This document shows positions 1 through 8,500 of a stretch of 64,000 nt of DNA, piece by piece; position 1 is the stretch's first letter; every line of letters starts with the position of its first letter. Both the position numbers and the translations under genes were made by a program. The stretch is from Pedobacter terrae (GTDB taxonomy: Bacteria > Bacteroidota > Bacteroidia > Sphingobacteriales > Sphingobacteriaceae). The notes under the pieces were generated by a model. That model was not told where the DNA came from. It worked only from the letters and a program-made list of their open reading frames with translations, and did no database searches. Location: assembly GCF_900100705.1 (NCBI RefSeq), contig NZ_FNCH01000007.1, positions 147,464-211,463 on the forward strand, read 5' to 3'.

Positions 1-1
1 T

Positions 2-577
2 TTTACACGACCGGGCCATAGCGTGCGCGAGTATATCCAGGGCAAAAGGGTTCCATTTTTTAGTTTTATTACGCTCATCCTGCTCATTCTGACGGTATCA
101 GGTCTCATAGCGCCATACGCACATGGCGGCATGTCCGATCTGATGCCTAAGGAGAGCAAAATAATGATGAACGATCTTGAAAAATTTATCTCTCATTATC
201 CAAAACTGATACTCATCATCGCTATTCCTGTTTATTCATGCTTCAGCTTGATGTGGTTTCGCAAAGCGAAACTTAATTTTTCAGAACACCTGGTGTTAAA
301 CTCATACCGTGTTATTGTCGAACTGATTATCGGATTGCTTGTTTCAGCCCTGACTATTTTCTACCATAATACCCAGGTACTCCTGTTTTTGTATTTCGGT
401 GTGATGAGTATTTTAGGCATAGTCTATAGTATCTGGTTTTATTATCAGTTCTTTTCTGTCTTGAATTACAGTAAAATAGCATTATTCTTAAGAAGCACTC
501 TTGTTCCGGTATCGTACAATTTACTCACCCTTATAGTTGGAATAGTTTACGCTATTATCGCAAAGAATAGATTTTGA
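2..577 (+). CDS. DUF3667 family membrane protein, C-terminal part (cut by window edge)
   Basis: The reading frame is open to the first base of the window, so the 5' end of this gene is missing. A GTG at 23 is only an internal codon. The first visible residues contain the pattern GHSVREYIQGKRVPFF, which matches the 'RPG-x-x-xREY-x-x-GKR' signature that in DUF3667 proteins follows an N-terminal zinc ribbon, outside this window. The rest holds about five hydrophobic segments, near residues 12-35, 60-80, 95-115, 120-145 and 160-178 of the visible part. DUF3667 proteins are inner-membrane proteins of unknown function common in Bacteroidota. The family call is from memory of the motif and the topology is read directly. 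No partner gene can be inferred. Confidence 0.7.
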   Translation, partial: FTRPGHSVREYIQGKRVPFFSFITLILLILTVSGLIAPYAHGGMSDLMPKESKIMMNDLEKFISHYPKLILIIAIPVYSCFSLMWFRKAKLNFSEHLVLNSYRVIVELIIGLLVSALTIFYHNTQVLLFLYFGVMSILGIVYSIWFYYQFFSVLNYSKIALFLRSTLVPVSYNLLTLIVGIVYAIIAKNRF

Positions 578-645
578 AATGCCAAAGCGATAATACAATT
601 TTATATATTTTACCTGGGATGTAAACTTTTAGGAGTTATAGTGCT

Positions 646-653
646 TATCTTTG
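646..653 (+). promoter_or_regulatory. Candidate -7 element (TATCTTTG)
   Basis: TATCTTTG fits the Bacteroidota TAnnTTTG -7 consensus and lies eight bases before the ATG of the CNGKC protein, so the leader would be very short. No clear -33 TTTG is present at the usual distance, hence modest confidence. Confidence 0.35.
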
Positions 654-660
654 GCACGCA

Positions 661-1035
661 ATGTATAAAAGGTTTGTTGTTATTCTGCTATTAGCTTCCC
701 TGTTTGGATCGAATATGTCTACATATTTTATTTATGCCGGATTTGAAGTGAATCAGACGCAGCTGGCCGAGAAATTCTGTGTGAATAAAAACAGACCTTG
801 GATGCATTGTAATGGGAAGTGTTACCTGATGAAAAAGCTGAAACAGGCAGAAGAGAAGGAGAAGAAACAGGAACGCGAAAGTCAGCGTGCCGCATTTCAG
901 TTAGCCATGCCTTGTTCTCCAGTTGCATTCCGCTTTACTCCTTTACTTTCAGAACGCCATTATTCTCCAGCTAAGGTCGAAAATCCAATTAGCTGTCATT
1001 TCTCCATATTTCAGCCACCAAAGCAAAGCTGTTAA
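661..1035 (+). CDS. Small CNGKC-motif membrane/periplasmic protein
   Basis: This is a 124-residue protein with an N-terminal hydrophobic segment (about residues 5-27) followed by a cysteine-rich stretch, Cys40, Cys50 and Cys54, in the setting NRPWMHCNGKCYLMKKLKQ. A charged Lys/Glu run follows (residues 57-75). Small proteins with this CNGKCYL core are recurrent in Bacteroidota and, as I recall, often precede TonB-dependent receptors for metals. No function is established that I know of. The cysteines could bind a metal or form a disulfide in the periplasm. It is the first gene of a same-strand set (lipoprotein, TonB siderophore receptor, PepSY protein), which suggests a role in iron or copper handling. 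That role is inferred from context only. Confidence 0.65.
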   Translation: MYKRFVVILLLASLFGSNMSTYFIYAGFEVNQTQLAEKFCVNKNRPWMHCNGKCYLMKKLKQAEEKEKKQERESQRAAFQLAMPCSPVAFRFTPLLSERHYSPAKVENPISCHFSIFQPPKQSC

Positions 1036-1267
1036 CCTCGTTTAATTAGTAATATACATTTCATTTTTCTGCGCAAAATTTAATTATGGAATTTGAGCAT
1101 GAATATTTACATGGCATGCTAAAAATGGATTACTAACCGAATGAGTATATTAATCTTAGGCGAATAATTTACTTATACGCCTGAATTCTGATCTTGTTAC
1201 AGATTTAATTATCCCGTAACCTTAATATCAGAAAAATAATAATATTAACCAGCGTTTGTAAATTCTT

Positions 1268-1705
1268 ATGAAATTTATCTTTTCTTCTCTGCTAGCCATG
1301 GTAATGGTGTGTTTATGGTTTTCCTGCAAACAGGAGCAGGATTATAAAGACATTAGATCGGAAGTGGTTGCCATACATGATAAGGTGATGAGTGATGCCG
1401 ACCTGGCGAATAGTCAGAAATCGGTACTCGATTCCATTTATCGCTCATTTAAAGTTTCTGGCGTAGATACAGTTAAACTTGCTGAAACAATCAGAAAAGT
1501 AGACGGGGCCAACCAGCAGATGGAAAATTGGATGAACCGTTTTGAACCTGATGTTTCGGGCAAAAGTAATGAAGAGGCTTTGCGCTATTTCAAATCCGAA
1601 TTGAAAAAGATAAATGATCTGGATAAACAGTTTAAGGCGGTAATTAGCCGTTCAGACCGTTATCTGGATAGCCTTCATATAGAAAACAGGAAAATGCTGC
1701 ATTAA
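1268..1705 (+). CDS. Putative lipoprotein, helical
   Basis: A 145-residue protein with a lipoprotein-type signal (hydrophobic residues 4-18, Cys20 as likely lipidated residue, WFSCKQ). The mature part is polar and predicted mostly alpha-helical with heptad-like spacing, rich in Lys, Asp and Glu, so a coiled coil is possible. Some Bacteroidota proteins of this look are annotated 'viral A-type inclusion protein' without functional meaning. It lies 32 bases upstream of the TonB receptor on the same strand and is probably co-transcribed. A role at the outer membrane beside the receptor is plausible but not shown by any motif. Confidence 0.6.
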   Translation: MKFIFSSLLAMVMVCLWFSCKQEQDYKDIRSEVVAIHDKVMSDADLANSQKSVLDSIYRSFKVSGVDTVKLAETIRKVDGANQQMENWMNRFEPDVSGKSNEEALRYFKSELKKINDLDKQFKAVISRSDRYLDSLHIENRKMLH

Positions 1706-1737
1706 CAGAATTTTCAGGGACAATTGTCTCAAATAAT

Positions 1738-3900
1738 ATGACAAACAGATTTATTCTATTTGCTTTTCTGGCTATGCCTTTTGGTGTGCTGGCGCAGAAC
1801 GGCAAAACAAAAAATACAGATACCGTAAAAACGGATAGTGTTAAACACCTGCATACCGTTGAGGTTAATTCGCGATATTACCGCAGATATAACATTGGTA
1901 AATCATCTGCAACACTAAAGCAGACTACACCTTTACTGCAATTGCCACAGAACATCCAGGAGATTGATAAAAGTATTCTTTTGGATCAACAGGCCATAAA
2001 TATCAACGAAAGTGTAACGCGCAACGTAAGTGGTGCAATCCGGAACAATACGGCGGATTTTTATGGGCCATTCATTTTTATGCGTGGCGCTGGGATAAAT
2101 ACGCTCCGCAACGGTGTAGATCTATCAATGATCTATTATGGTCCCATGCCGGAGGATGCTAGCATTATTGATCGTATGGAATTTATTAAAGGCCCGGCCG
2201 GTTTTATGAATGCCATTGGCGACCCGGCAGGTTCGTTTAATATCGTAACCAAAAATCCGACCGGAACAACCAATAATAACATCAGTTTTACTGCGGGAAG
2301 TTTCGATCTTTTTAGGTTAAGTGGCGATTTTGATGGAAACCTGGATAAAAATAAAAAATGGCAATACCGTTTAAATGTTGTTGGACAAAAAGCCAAATCT
2401 TTCCAAAAATTTGCCTTCAACGATAAGTTTGTCATCGATCCGGTATTGAAATACAATATCAACAGTCATTCGTCTATTACCGCCGAATACATTTACCAAA
2501 AACAGAAGTTTCTACAATACCTGCTTACTGTATTTACACCTGATGGATTTGCTTCGCTGCCGAGAGATTTTAGTATCTCCGACCCTAATAAAGAGCCTGT
2601 AAAGGGATCAGAAAACAATGCTTTCCTGACTTATGAAAATCAGCTGGCAAAAAACTGGCATTTAACGGCAAAAGCTGTTTTTGCTGGCAGCCGTTTGGAT
2701 GGAAACTACTTTTTTGTTTCCAGTTATAATAAGGCTGCTCCAAATTTATTACCGAGGCGGGTTACTTACGAACGGTTTAACACTGATGTATATGCTTTTC
2801 AGGCCTTTGTAAATGGTGAAGTTAAAACAGGAAATATTATACATAAACTTTTGGGCGGCATAGATGCCAACCGTAAAAATCTGTTGGCTTATTCTGGTTA
2901 TAATGATAAAACTGCTAACCCAACTTTATATTATCTGGATATCAACAATCCGGTTTATGGGATCAATTTCGATCCGAACAAAAGAGGAGGTGTTTTAAAA
3001 GATATTGCCACCAATAAACAGTCGGTTGAATATTATGCCGGATATATTCAGGATGAACTGAATTTGAATGATAAATTGAGGATTACTATAGCAGCAAGGT
3101 TAACCGGATCAAAAAGTGCTATTACAGTTCCAACCGTAAGCGAGGTAAAAGATTGGGTGGTTACGCCAAGGGCTGGTATGAGTTACTCAATTCTGGGCGA
3201 TTTTGCCGCTTACGCCGTTTATGATAATACCTATACGCCTCAAAGTGGTTTAAGTAATGCAGGTACAGTTTTTAAACCTTTAAAAGGAGAAAATTTTGAA
3301 TTCGGGCTAAAAAAAGACTGGTCCAATGGCAAGTGGAATACAACTTTATCTTTCTACAGGTTAACGCGGGATAATATCATTGTAACCGATCCTTCAACTT
3401 TATTGCAATCGCAGATTGGACAGACTAAAGCTAAAGGAATTGAGTTCGACCTGAAAGGAGAAATCATTAAAGGATTAAATGCGGTGATCAATTATGCTTA
3501 TACCGATGCCATTATTTCAAAAGATGCTAATGTGGCAATGGTTGGACTTCCCACTCCTTACCTGACCAAACACATCCAGAATACCTGGTTAAATTACAGA
3601 CTCCCGTTGGGATTACCAGGCTTATTTACGGTTTCCGGAGGCTATCAGCTTCAGTCTGGTCGTTCTGGCCGTTATGCTGTGGAAAATAATTTAGCTATCA
3701 AACCAATCTTCAGGTTAGATGGGGGCATTGGTTGGACCAATAACCATGTTAGCGTGAACGCCATTGTAAACAATATACTTAACCGCAACAACTATGGCAG
3801 TGCCTGGGTTACCCCTGTATCTTCAAATCCGATTGGGTTAAATGCCTATGTACCTTTTGCACCAAGAGAATTCAGGTTAACAGTTGGTTATAATTTTTAA
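1738..3900 (+). CDS. TonB-dependent siderophore receptor
   Basis: A 720-residue outer-membrane receptor for a ferric chelate, powered by TonB-ExbBD. Residues 1-19 are a signal peptide ending at LAQ. There is no CarboxypepD_reg domain. The plug domain spans roughly residues 45-200 and shows QLPQNIQEID, MRGAGINTLRNGVDL and IDRMEFIKGPAGFMNAIGDP, the classic siderophore-receptor plug motifs. The remainder has the alternating pattern of a 22-strand barrel and ends in Phe (REFRLTVGYNF), as expected for BAM-inserted proteins. The length is usual for the TIGR01783-type family. The gene ends directly before the PepSY gene, so the two are likely translated from one message. The ligand cannot be told from the sequence. 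It is clearly distinct from the receptor at 19122. Confidence 0.9.
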   Translation: MTNRFILFAFLAMPFGVLAQNGKTKNTDTVKTDSVKHLHTVEVNSRYYRRYNIGKSSATLKQTTPLLQLPQNIQEIDKSILLDQQAININESVTRNVSGAIRNNTADFYGPFIFMRGAGINTLRNGVDLSMIYYGPMPEDASIIDRMEFIKGPAGFMNAIGDPAGSFNIVTKNPTGTTNNNISFTAGSFDLFRLSGDFDGNLDKNKKWQYRLNVVGQKAKSFQKFAFNDKFVIDPVLKYNINSHSSITAEYIYQKQKFLQYLLTVFTPDGFASLPRDFSISDPNKEPVKGSENNAFLTYENQLAKNWHLTAKAVFAGSRLDGNYFFVSSYNKAAPNLLPRRVTYERFNTDVYAFQAFVNGEVKTGNIIHKLLGGIDANRKNLLAYSGYNDKTANPTLYYLDINNPVYGINFDPNKRGGVLKDIATNKQSVEYYAGYIQDELNLNDKLRITIAARLTGSKSAITVPTVSEVKDWVVTPRAGMSYSILGDFAAYAVYDNTYTPQSGLSNAGTVFKPLKGENFEFGLKKDWSNGKWNTTLSFYRLTRDNIIVTDPSTLLQSQIGQTKAKGIEFDLKGEIIKGLNAVINYAYTDAIISKDANVAMVGLPTPYLTKHIQNTWLNYRLPLGLPGLFTVSGGYQLQSGRSGRYAVENNLAIKPIFRLDGGIGWTNNHVSVNAIVNNILNRNNYGSAWVTPVSSNPIGLNAYVPFAPREFRLTVGYNF

Positions 3901-3904
3901 GGAG

Positions 3905-5020
3905 ATGAAAAGAAAGAACAGCTTTACCAAATGGGCATTCAATCTGCATGGATGGCTCGGTCTCATGGCCGGGCTGTTCTTTCTCTTTTACGGGATAACC
4001 GGTTCGATGCTGATGTTCCGTGGTGAATTAGACCGGTATTTCAATCCAGAACTTCATCATCTTACGCCACATGGTAAGGTTCTGGGTGCTGATGTTATTT
4101 ACAGGGATCTGGTTCGTTCTCATCCTAACCTAAAGAAAATTGTGCTGCATGATTTTCCGGTTAATGCTTTCGATAGCTATGAGTTTATGTTATTCCGGAA
4201 CCAGCAGCAGATAACAGAAAATTATCTTTACTACATCAGTGTTAACCCTTATTCAGGCAAGATATTGAAAGAAGGTAGTTATGCCGATCTTCAGCCTTCG
4301 TTTTTCCGTTGGCTCTATGCGTTGCATTATAGTCTGCAGTTAGGTATGCCGGGCAAGCTTTTTTCAGCTGTAATCGGTTTAGTTATGCTGCTTTCGTTAA
4401 TTACCGGCATCATCATTTACCGGAAACATTTCTGGGATGCACTTCGCTTTAAAGCAGGCCTTAATTTTAAAAATTCGAGGACGGCTATTTCCTCACTGCA
4501 CCGCATTATTGGGGTATGGGCAATGCTATTTACCGCATTGTTGTTTTTTTCTGGTTTTTGGTTGAACAGGGAGCATTTTAGTCCAGAAACATGGAAAATA
4601 AATCCATCGGTTGACAATATTTTGGTAAAAGTAAATATCGACTCGCTTGTTGCCGCCTCGCGGAAGCTGGTAAAAGGTTTTGAACCTATCGCGGTAAACA
4701 TACCCACAACACCTGGAATTCCGGTACTGGTTCGCGGCCATATGCCCAGTAGTGGAAGTCTGCTTTATAGAGGCAAGGCAAGCGGATTTACTTTCGATCA
4801 AAATACAGGAAGGTTAATGAAGACCAACATCATCGAAAAACAACCCTTTGCTGCGAGGTTTGATGTCTGGATGTACCAGTTGCATATTGGTGCTTTTGGC
4901 GGCGTTGTACTTAAATTATTCTATGTGCTACTTGGTTTATTGCCAGGATTCCTTTCTATTACGGGGGCTTTACTTTGGTTTAAGCGGCGAAAGAAATTTA
5001 AAAAGCAATATGATTTTTAA
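3905..5020 (+). CDS. PepSY-associated TM helix protein (putative ferric-siderophore reductase)
   Basis: A 371-residue integral membrane protein of the PepSY_TM family, with four transmembrane segments (about residues 10-35, 150-180, 200-222 and 335-360) around a periplasmic PepSY-like region. Histidines occur at helix ends (NLHGWLG, ALHYSLQL, SLHRIIG, LHIGAFGG), as in members proposed to bind haem. Members of this family, such as FsrB-like proteins, act in reduction and release of iron from siderophores after uptake. The ATG at 3905 is preferred over the upstream TTG at 3884, which would overlap the receptor gene. It directly follows the siderophore receptor stop, which supports a shared operon and role. 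Confidence 0.85.
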   Translation: MKRKNSFTKWAFNLHGWLGLMAGLFFLFYGITGSMLMFRGELDRYFNPELHHLTPHGKVLGADVIYRDLVRSHPNLKKIVLHDFPVNAFDSYEFMLFRNQQQITENYLYYISVNPYSGKILKEGSYADLQPSFFRWLYALHYSLQLGMPGKLFSAVIGLVMLLSLITGIIIYRKHFWDALRFKAGLNFKNSRTAISSLHRIIGVWAMLFTALLFFSGFWLNREHFSPETWKINPSVDNILVKVNIDSLVAASRKLVKGFEPIAVNIPTTPGIPVLVRGHMPSSGSLLYRGKASGFTFDQNTGRLMKTNIIEKQPFAARFDVWMYQLHIGAFGGVVLKLFYVLLGLLPGFLSITGALLWFKRRKKFKKQYDF

Positions 5021-5447
5021 TTATCATCCTGAAGAATAATTTATGATATAAAAATCATAGGAATGACAGATAATTTAGCAATTGAAAGGCCAAGAGGCAT
5101 CCTCATTGCGAGAAGGCTTTTTCAGCTGACGAAGCCTGCCTGCTGCAGGCAGGCAATCTTACAACGATCACTGCTAGCGTGGGCATTAAAATGCTTCGTT
5201 CCTCGCAATAACGATTTTTCTAGTGGATTCTGTCAATGGCAGCGGAGTAGAAGGATCTTTCAACCGAACTAAACTTATAAAGATTCTTCACTGCATTCAT
5301 ATTTGTCCGTAGCGTTCTCAAAGGCTCTAAAGATCATTAATGGAAAAGAGTCTCCGACTCGTTATCGATTTTTTAGTTTTAAATAAACTTATAATTGAAA
5401 CCCCGTAATCTTATAAGATTTGGTTCATATTTTGCTAACTTACAGTT
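5021..5447 (+). repeat. Intergenic region filled with dispersed palindromic repeats
   Basis: This 427-bp gap holds no convincing gene. At 5022-5075 lies a block (atcctgaagaataatttatg...gacagataa) that recurs near 33594-33640. Around 5103-5215 is a long imperfect hairpin with outer arms TCATTGCGAG and CTCGCAATAACGA and an inner near-perfect palindrome at 5134-5154 (GCCTGCCTG-ctg-CAGGCAGGC). A similar unit is at 34130-34250. The segment 5273-5295 (TATAAAGATTCTTCACTGC) recurs at 6365 and 34270. These look like members of a genome-wide mobile or REP-like repeat family. Confidence 0.7.
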
Positions 5448-5915
5448 ATGATTAATGTTAGTCTCGAAGCAAAGCAAAAAGCGTTGTTGTTTCTCTCAAA
5501 AAACCAGAAATTAGCAGCGGTTAAAGTAATTAAAGACCTAAGTGGATGCGGTTTAAAAGAAGCTAAAGATTATGTCGATGGCTTAGAAGAAGGAGTACAG
5601 CAACCTGTAACCAAAACAGCAGATTTGGACGCAGAACTATTGGTTATTTTAAATCAGGGCAATAAGTTAAATGCCATTAAACATTATAAGGATGCTACAG
5701 GTTTAGGGCTGGCAGAAAGTAAAGACTATGTTGAAAAGCTGCTGCAGTTAAAGGTTAGCGGCAATATGGCGAAGCAAAGCAGGGATACCGATATTAAAAA
5801 TATCATTGCTGAAAATGCAAGAAATAACCAGAATCCACGCGGAAATTTTTTGATAAAACTGCTCATCATTATTTTGGTTGCAGCAGCTTTAACCTACTTT
5901 ATGTTTAAAATTTAG
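5448..5915 (+). CDS. Membrane-anchored protein with two L7/L12 C-terminal-domain-like repeats
   Basis: A 155-residue protein with two copies of the helix-turn-helix core of the ribosomal L7/L12 C-terminal domain. Residues 21-47 read KLAAVKVIKDLSGCGLKEAK and onward to DYVDGLE, and residues 73-98 read KLNAIKHYKDATGLGLAESK and onward to DYVEKL. Both match the L7/L12 pattern 'K-x-x-x-IK-x-x-R-x-x-TGLGLKEAKD-x-V'. A Lys/Arg/Asn-rich linker (107-131) leads to one C-terminal membrane helix (134-153). In the ribosomal stalk this fold recruits GTPase factors. Here the tail anchor makes a ribosomal role unlikely, and standalone 'ribosomal L7/L12 C-terminal domain' proteins have no settled function. It stands alone between repeats. 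Confidence 0.7.
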   Translation: MINVSLEAKQKALLFLSKNQKLAAVKVIKDLSGCGLKEAKDYVDGLEEGVQQPVTKTADLDAELLVILNQGNKLNAIKHYKDATGLGLAESKDYVEKLLQLKVSGNMAKQSRDTDIKNIIAENARNNQNPRGNFLIKLLIIILVAAALTYFMFKI

Positions 5916-6003
5916 TGAAAAATGATGCAATATTTCTGATAGAATTAAAATGCGTGAATTAAAATTCTTAATTTGATTTTACACACAAATAAATCTTAAG
6001 AAT

Positions 6004-6288
6004 ATGAAAATCACATTGGATTCCAAGTCCCTTTTATTGGGATTTTTGGGCGCTGGCTTAATGTTCACCGCCATCAGTTTTAAAAATGGTCAGGATCAGG
6101 CAGGTGGGAGATACCGCACCGAAGTAAATGCCACTAATACGGTTGTCATCCTTGATAGCGAGACCGGAAACTACATCATTGCACCAGAGATAAGAGACTT
6201 TGGTAAGGTGCAATGGGTAAAGGGTGAGTTTAATAAGACCTTTAGTACCGCAATAGATAATCGAAAGGAATCAAATAAAACACAGTAG
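6004..6288 (+). CDS. Small single-pass membrane or exported protein, unknown
   Basis: A 94-residue protein starting at an ATG preceded by an A-rich leader. Residues 8-25 form a single hydrophobic segment (LLLGFLGAGLMFTAISF), after which the chain is polar and exported or periplasmic in likely topology. No motif is recognised. The middle part (TVVILDSETGNYIIAPEIRD) could be a short beta structure. It follows the L7/L12-like gene by 88 bases on the same strand, but no functional link can be stated. Confidence 0.5.
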   Translation: MKITLDSKSLLLGFLGAGLMFTAISFKNGQDQAGGRYRTEVNATNTVVILDSETGNYIIAPEIRDFGKVQWVKGEFNKTFSTAIDNRKESNKTQ

Positions 6289-6432
6289 GTATTTTTATAC
6301 TGTATGTACTCTTCTAAATTGTCAGGCTGATTGCAACGAAGGATTTTTTTATTGTAATTACCTTATAAAGATTCTTCACTGCGTTCAGCATGACAGTAGG
6401 GAGGCTATTGTGCCAAGGAACACCTATATCTA

Positions 6433-6654
6433 TCAATAATTACCGCAACTTCCTGCTGGTATTAATTGCTTTAACGTAGCACATTTTGCTTTTGCTGCAT
6501 TTATCCGAACATCTGCCATTTTTTTCTTTAAAGCAACATCAAAGGGCGTTAACGATTCTTCAACAGAAATTATTTGCCAAAAGCAGGGATGTTGGGGCAT
6601 TATACTGGCGCCAACTCCAACACCTGTCATGTATAGGAAATCTCTTCTTCTCAA
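6433..6654 (-). pseudogene. tldD/pmbA-family remnant (N-terminal fragment only)
   Basis: The 73 codons start MRRRDFLYMTGVGVGASIMP, a twin-arginine signal of the kind that opens exported Bacteroidota TldD/PmbA-like metalloprotease homologues. They continue through a recognisable ISVEESLTPFDVALKKKMAD and NAAKAK segment. The match stops near residue 60, where family members continue into the 'GATYADVRIG' region. Here the frame runs into an unrelated tail and stops. Full-length members have over 500 residues, so more than 85 percent is missing. Repeats lie on both sides (6363-6400 and 6661-6790), so a deletion between repeats is a reasonable origin. Whether the fragment is still expressed is unknown. 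The family assignment is from memory of the N-terminal pattern. Confidence 0.6.
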
Positions 6655-7057
6655 TTTTTTAATTACTAAAAAAGGTCGTCATTTCGACTGTAGCTACTGA
6701 TTTTCATCAGTAGCGGAATGGAGAAATCTATTAAGTTTAATTCAACTAATGGATCTTTCCGTTCCGCTGCAATTAGTCGAGGGCAACTTTAAATATTGGA
6801 TGACGCCCTATAACTCCGCTACCATTGACAGTGGAGTTGCTATTGCAATTCCAGAATGGATATGCCGTGTGCCGCCATGCTTAACCAATGGCAAATGAAC
6901 CATGGCCAATTAACCTTGATCGGTATCTTTTTTTGTGTTAAATCAACTTATTTAGCGGGCAGGTAGGTTTTTATGGTTTAAGTTATCTTTTGGGTTCATT
7001 ATTGCCGTTTCATTATCGTTAAATTTTATACTTTTGGGTGATTACCATTAACCCGAT
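6655..7057. repeat. Intergenic region with a 'TCGTCAT' hairpin repeat
   Basis: This 403-bp gap has no supported gene. At 6668-6790 it carries a long imperfect inverted repeat of the family also seen at 21571-21669 and 40543-40840: GTCGTCATTTCGA near the left end, GGAATGGAGAAATCTATTAA inside, and GGATGACGCC near 6800. It contains a small hairpin (GCTACTGAttttCATCAGTAGC). The remainder up to the gene at 7058 is AT-rich without clear motifs. Confidence 0.6.
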
Positions 7058-7864
7058 ATGTTTATGAAAATGCTTTTAAGGGCTTGCACACTTTCTGTAT
7101 TAATCTGTTCTTCTATTTGGGCAAGTGCACAAACCGTTACTTTAGATTACTTTTTTAATCGAGAAACCCGTAAAGATAAAAATGGTAAAGACGTTCGTTT
7201 TCACTATCTGTGGAGTGAGCGGGCAATGAGTGGCTTTTCTATCTTAGGCAGTATATTTAAAAAAGAAGGATTTAAATTGGATTCGCTTGAAGCCGCACCA
7301 ACCACTTCCAGGTTAAAAGGAACCGATGTATATCTGATTGTAGATCCCGATCGGCCTAAAGAAAATCCAAACCCAAACTATATACAAGCTGCAGATATTA
7401 CAGCAATTGCGGCATGGGTAAAAAAGGGTGGTGTATTGGTGATGTTTGCCAATGACAGCGCTAACGTAGAATTGCAGCACTTTAATAAACTGGCAAATGC
7501 ATTTGGTATGCAGTTCACCGATGACATGCAAAATCATGTTGTTGATGACAACCATTTTGAAGATGGCGCAATTTCTATCAAAAACAATCCAGTATTTAAA
7601 ACGGCACAAAAAATATTTATGAAAGATGTTTGTGCTATTGAAACCAAGGGAGCTGCTAAACCCATATTAAAAAATAAAGCTGGTGCAACGGTTATTGCAC
7701 TCGCTAACTATGGTAGGGGTAATGTGGTAGCCATTGCCGACCCTTGGTTGTACGATGAATATGTTAATGGCCGTTTGCCAAAAGAAATGGGCTTTGACAA
7801 CGATAAAGCTGCTGTAGATCTGGTAAGGTGGTTAAAAGCCCTTGCGCAAAAACACAACAATTAA
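7058..7864 (+). CDS. Secreted DUF4350/ThuA-like protein, related to the accessory domain of GH88 proteins
   Basis: A 268-residue exported protein with a signal peptide (residues 1-24, ending ASAQ). The mature protein has an alternating alpha/beta pattern of a glutamine-amidotransferase-like or DUF4350 fold: GTDVYLIVDPD, AAWVKKGGVLVMFAND and GNVVAIADPWLYDEY. As I recall, the same sequence pattern occurs as an accessory domain of Bacteroidota glycoside hydrolase family 88/105 proteins (unsaturated rhamnogalacturonyl hydrolases). Here it is a standalone gene with no GH88 catalytic domain beside it. The motif VELQHFNKLANAFGMQF fits this family. No catalytic residues can be assigned. A role in sugar or pectin breakdown is inferred from family usage only. 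Confidence 0.65.
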   Translation: MFMKMLLRACTLSVLICSSIWASAQTVTLDYFFNRETRKDKNGKDVRFHYLWSERAMSGFSILGSIFKKEGFKLDSLEAAPTTSRLKGTDVYLIVDPDRPKENPNPNYIQAADITAIAAWVKKGGVLVMFANDSANVELQHFNKLANAFGMQFTDDMQNHVVDDNHFEDGAISIKNNPVFKTAQKIFMKDVCAIETKGAAKPILKNKAGATVIALANYGRGNVVAIADPWLYDEYVNGRLPKEMGFDNDKAAVDLVRWLKALAQKHNN

Positions 7865-7936
7865 TAAATTCCCAAAGCACTGCGTTGATTATCTTAATCT
7901 GTGGGAGAGAAAGAAATCTTTAATAAGAACCTCAGA

Positions 7937-8500
7937 TTACAGCTTATCCAGCTTAAAATAGCCTAAATGGATCTCATCTTCAGGTAAATCGCCTGAGGCT
8001 GGTTTGATCTCGATATGGTATTTTTGCTTCGATTCATCACTTAAAATATCCTCAATCTTATAAATATCGTCTACATCAATGCCGTATTTTTCATCGATGT
8101 GAGAATTGGCCCCTTTAATGGAGTTGGTTTTAAAGAATACCGTTTTCTTCGCATCCTGTATGGCTTTGGCCCTCTCATCATGTACCGATAGCACAATATG
8201 GTGCTGTTCATATAACTGATTAGTTAAATAGCCGCCAAGGTTAATAAAGAACAATTTATGCAATGATGGAATGGTATGCTCGCCTCGCAACCCGATATTG
8301 ATTTCATAACCATCAACTTTGTTTACTTCCCGCCAACCGTCAATATGCAAACTTGTACCCGTTCCCGGCCAAAATGCTTTAATCTCGGGCACAAGGTCCT
8401 TTAATGAATTGGCGATGCCGAAAAAATAATCGTGCTGCTCTACATTTCGTTTTGGGGCCTTTGAGCCCAGTAAAATCATAAATAATTTTAAATCGTTCAT
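7937..8500 (-). CDS. DUF1543 domain protein
   Basis: A 187-residue cytoplasmic protein. The N-terminal part (LKLFMILLGSKAPKRNVEQH, FFGIANSLKDLVPEIKAFWP, HIDGWREVNKVDGY) is the DUF1543 signature. The second half (residues 75-140, LFFINLGGYL... HHIVLSVHDERAKAIQDAKK) looks like the second copy of the domain, as is usual in this family. Function is unknown. The gene is alone on the minus strand, converging on the gene at 7058 with 72 bases between the two ends, and there is no operon partner. Confidence 0.75.
   Translation of the reverse strand: MNDLKLFMILLGSKAPKRNVEQHDYFFGIANSLKDLVPEIKAFWPGTGTSLHIDGWREVNKVDGYEINIGLRGEHTIPSLHKLFFINLGGYLTNQLYEQHHIVLSVHDERAKAIQDAKKTVFFKTNSIKGANSHIDEKYGIDVDDIYKIEDILSDESKQKYHIEIKPASGDLPEDEIHLGYFKLDKL

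Noticed and set aside
1036..1267. Fur box before the first TonB receptor set
   Set aside because: The region is AT-rich, but no 9-1-9 dyad or ATTTAGATT half-site was found.
4848..5039. Open frame within and beyond the PepSY gene
   Set aside because: It lies mostly in another frame of a well-supported gene.
5063..5272. Open frame of 69 codons in the intergenic region
   Set aside because: It translates the dispersed palindromic repeat and has no recognisable protein features.
5021..7057. Insertion sequence or transposon
   Set aside because: Repeats and a gene remnant are present but no transposase gene or matching terminal repeats with a target duplication were seen.
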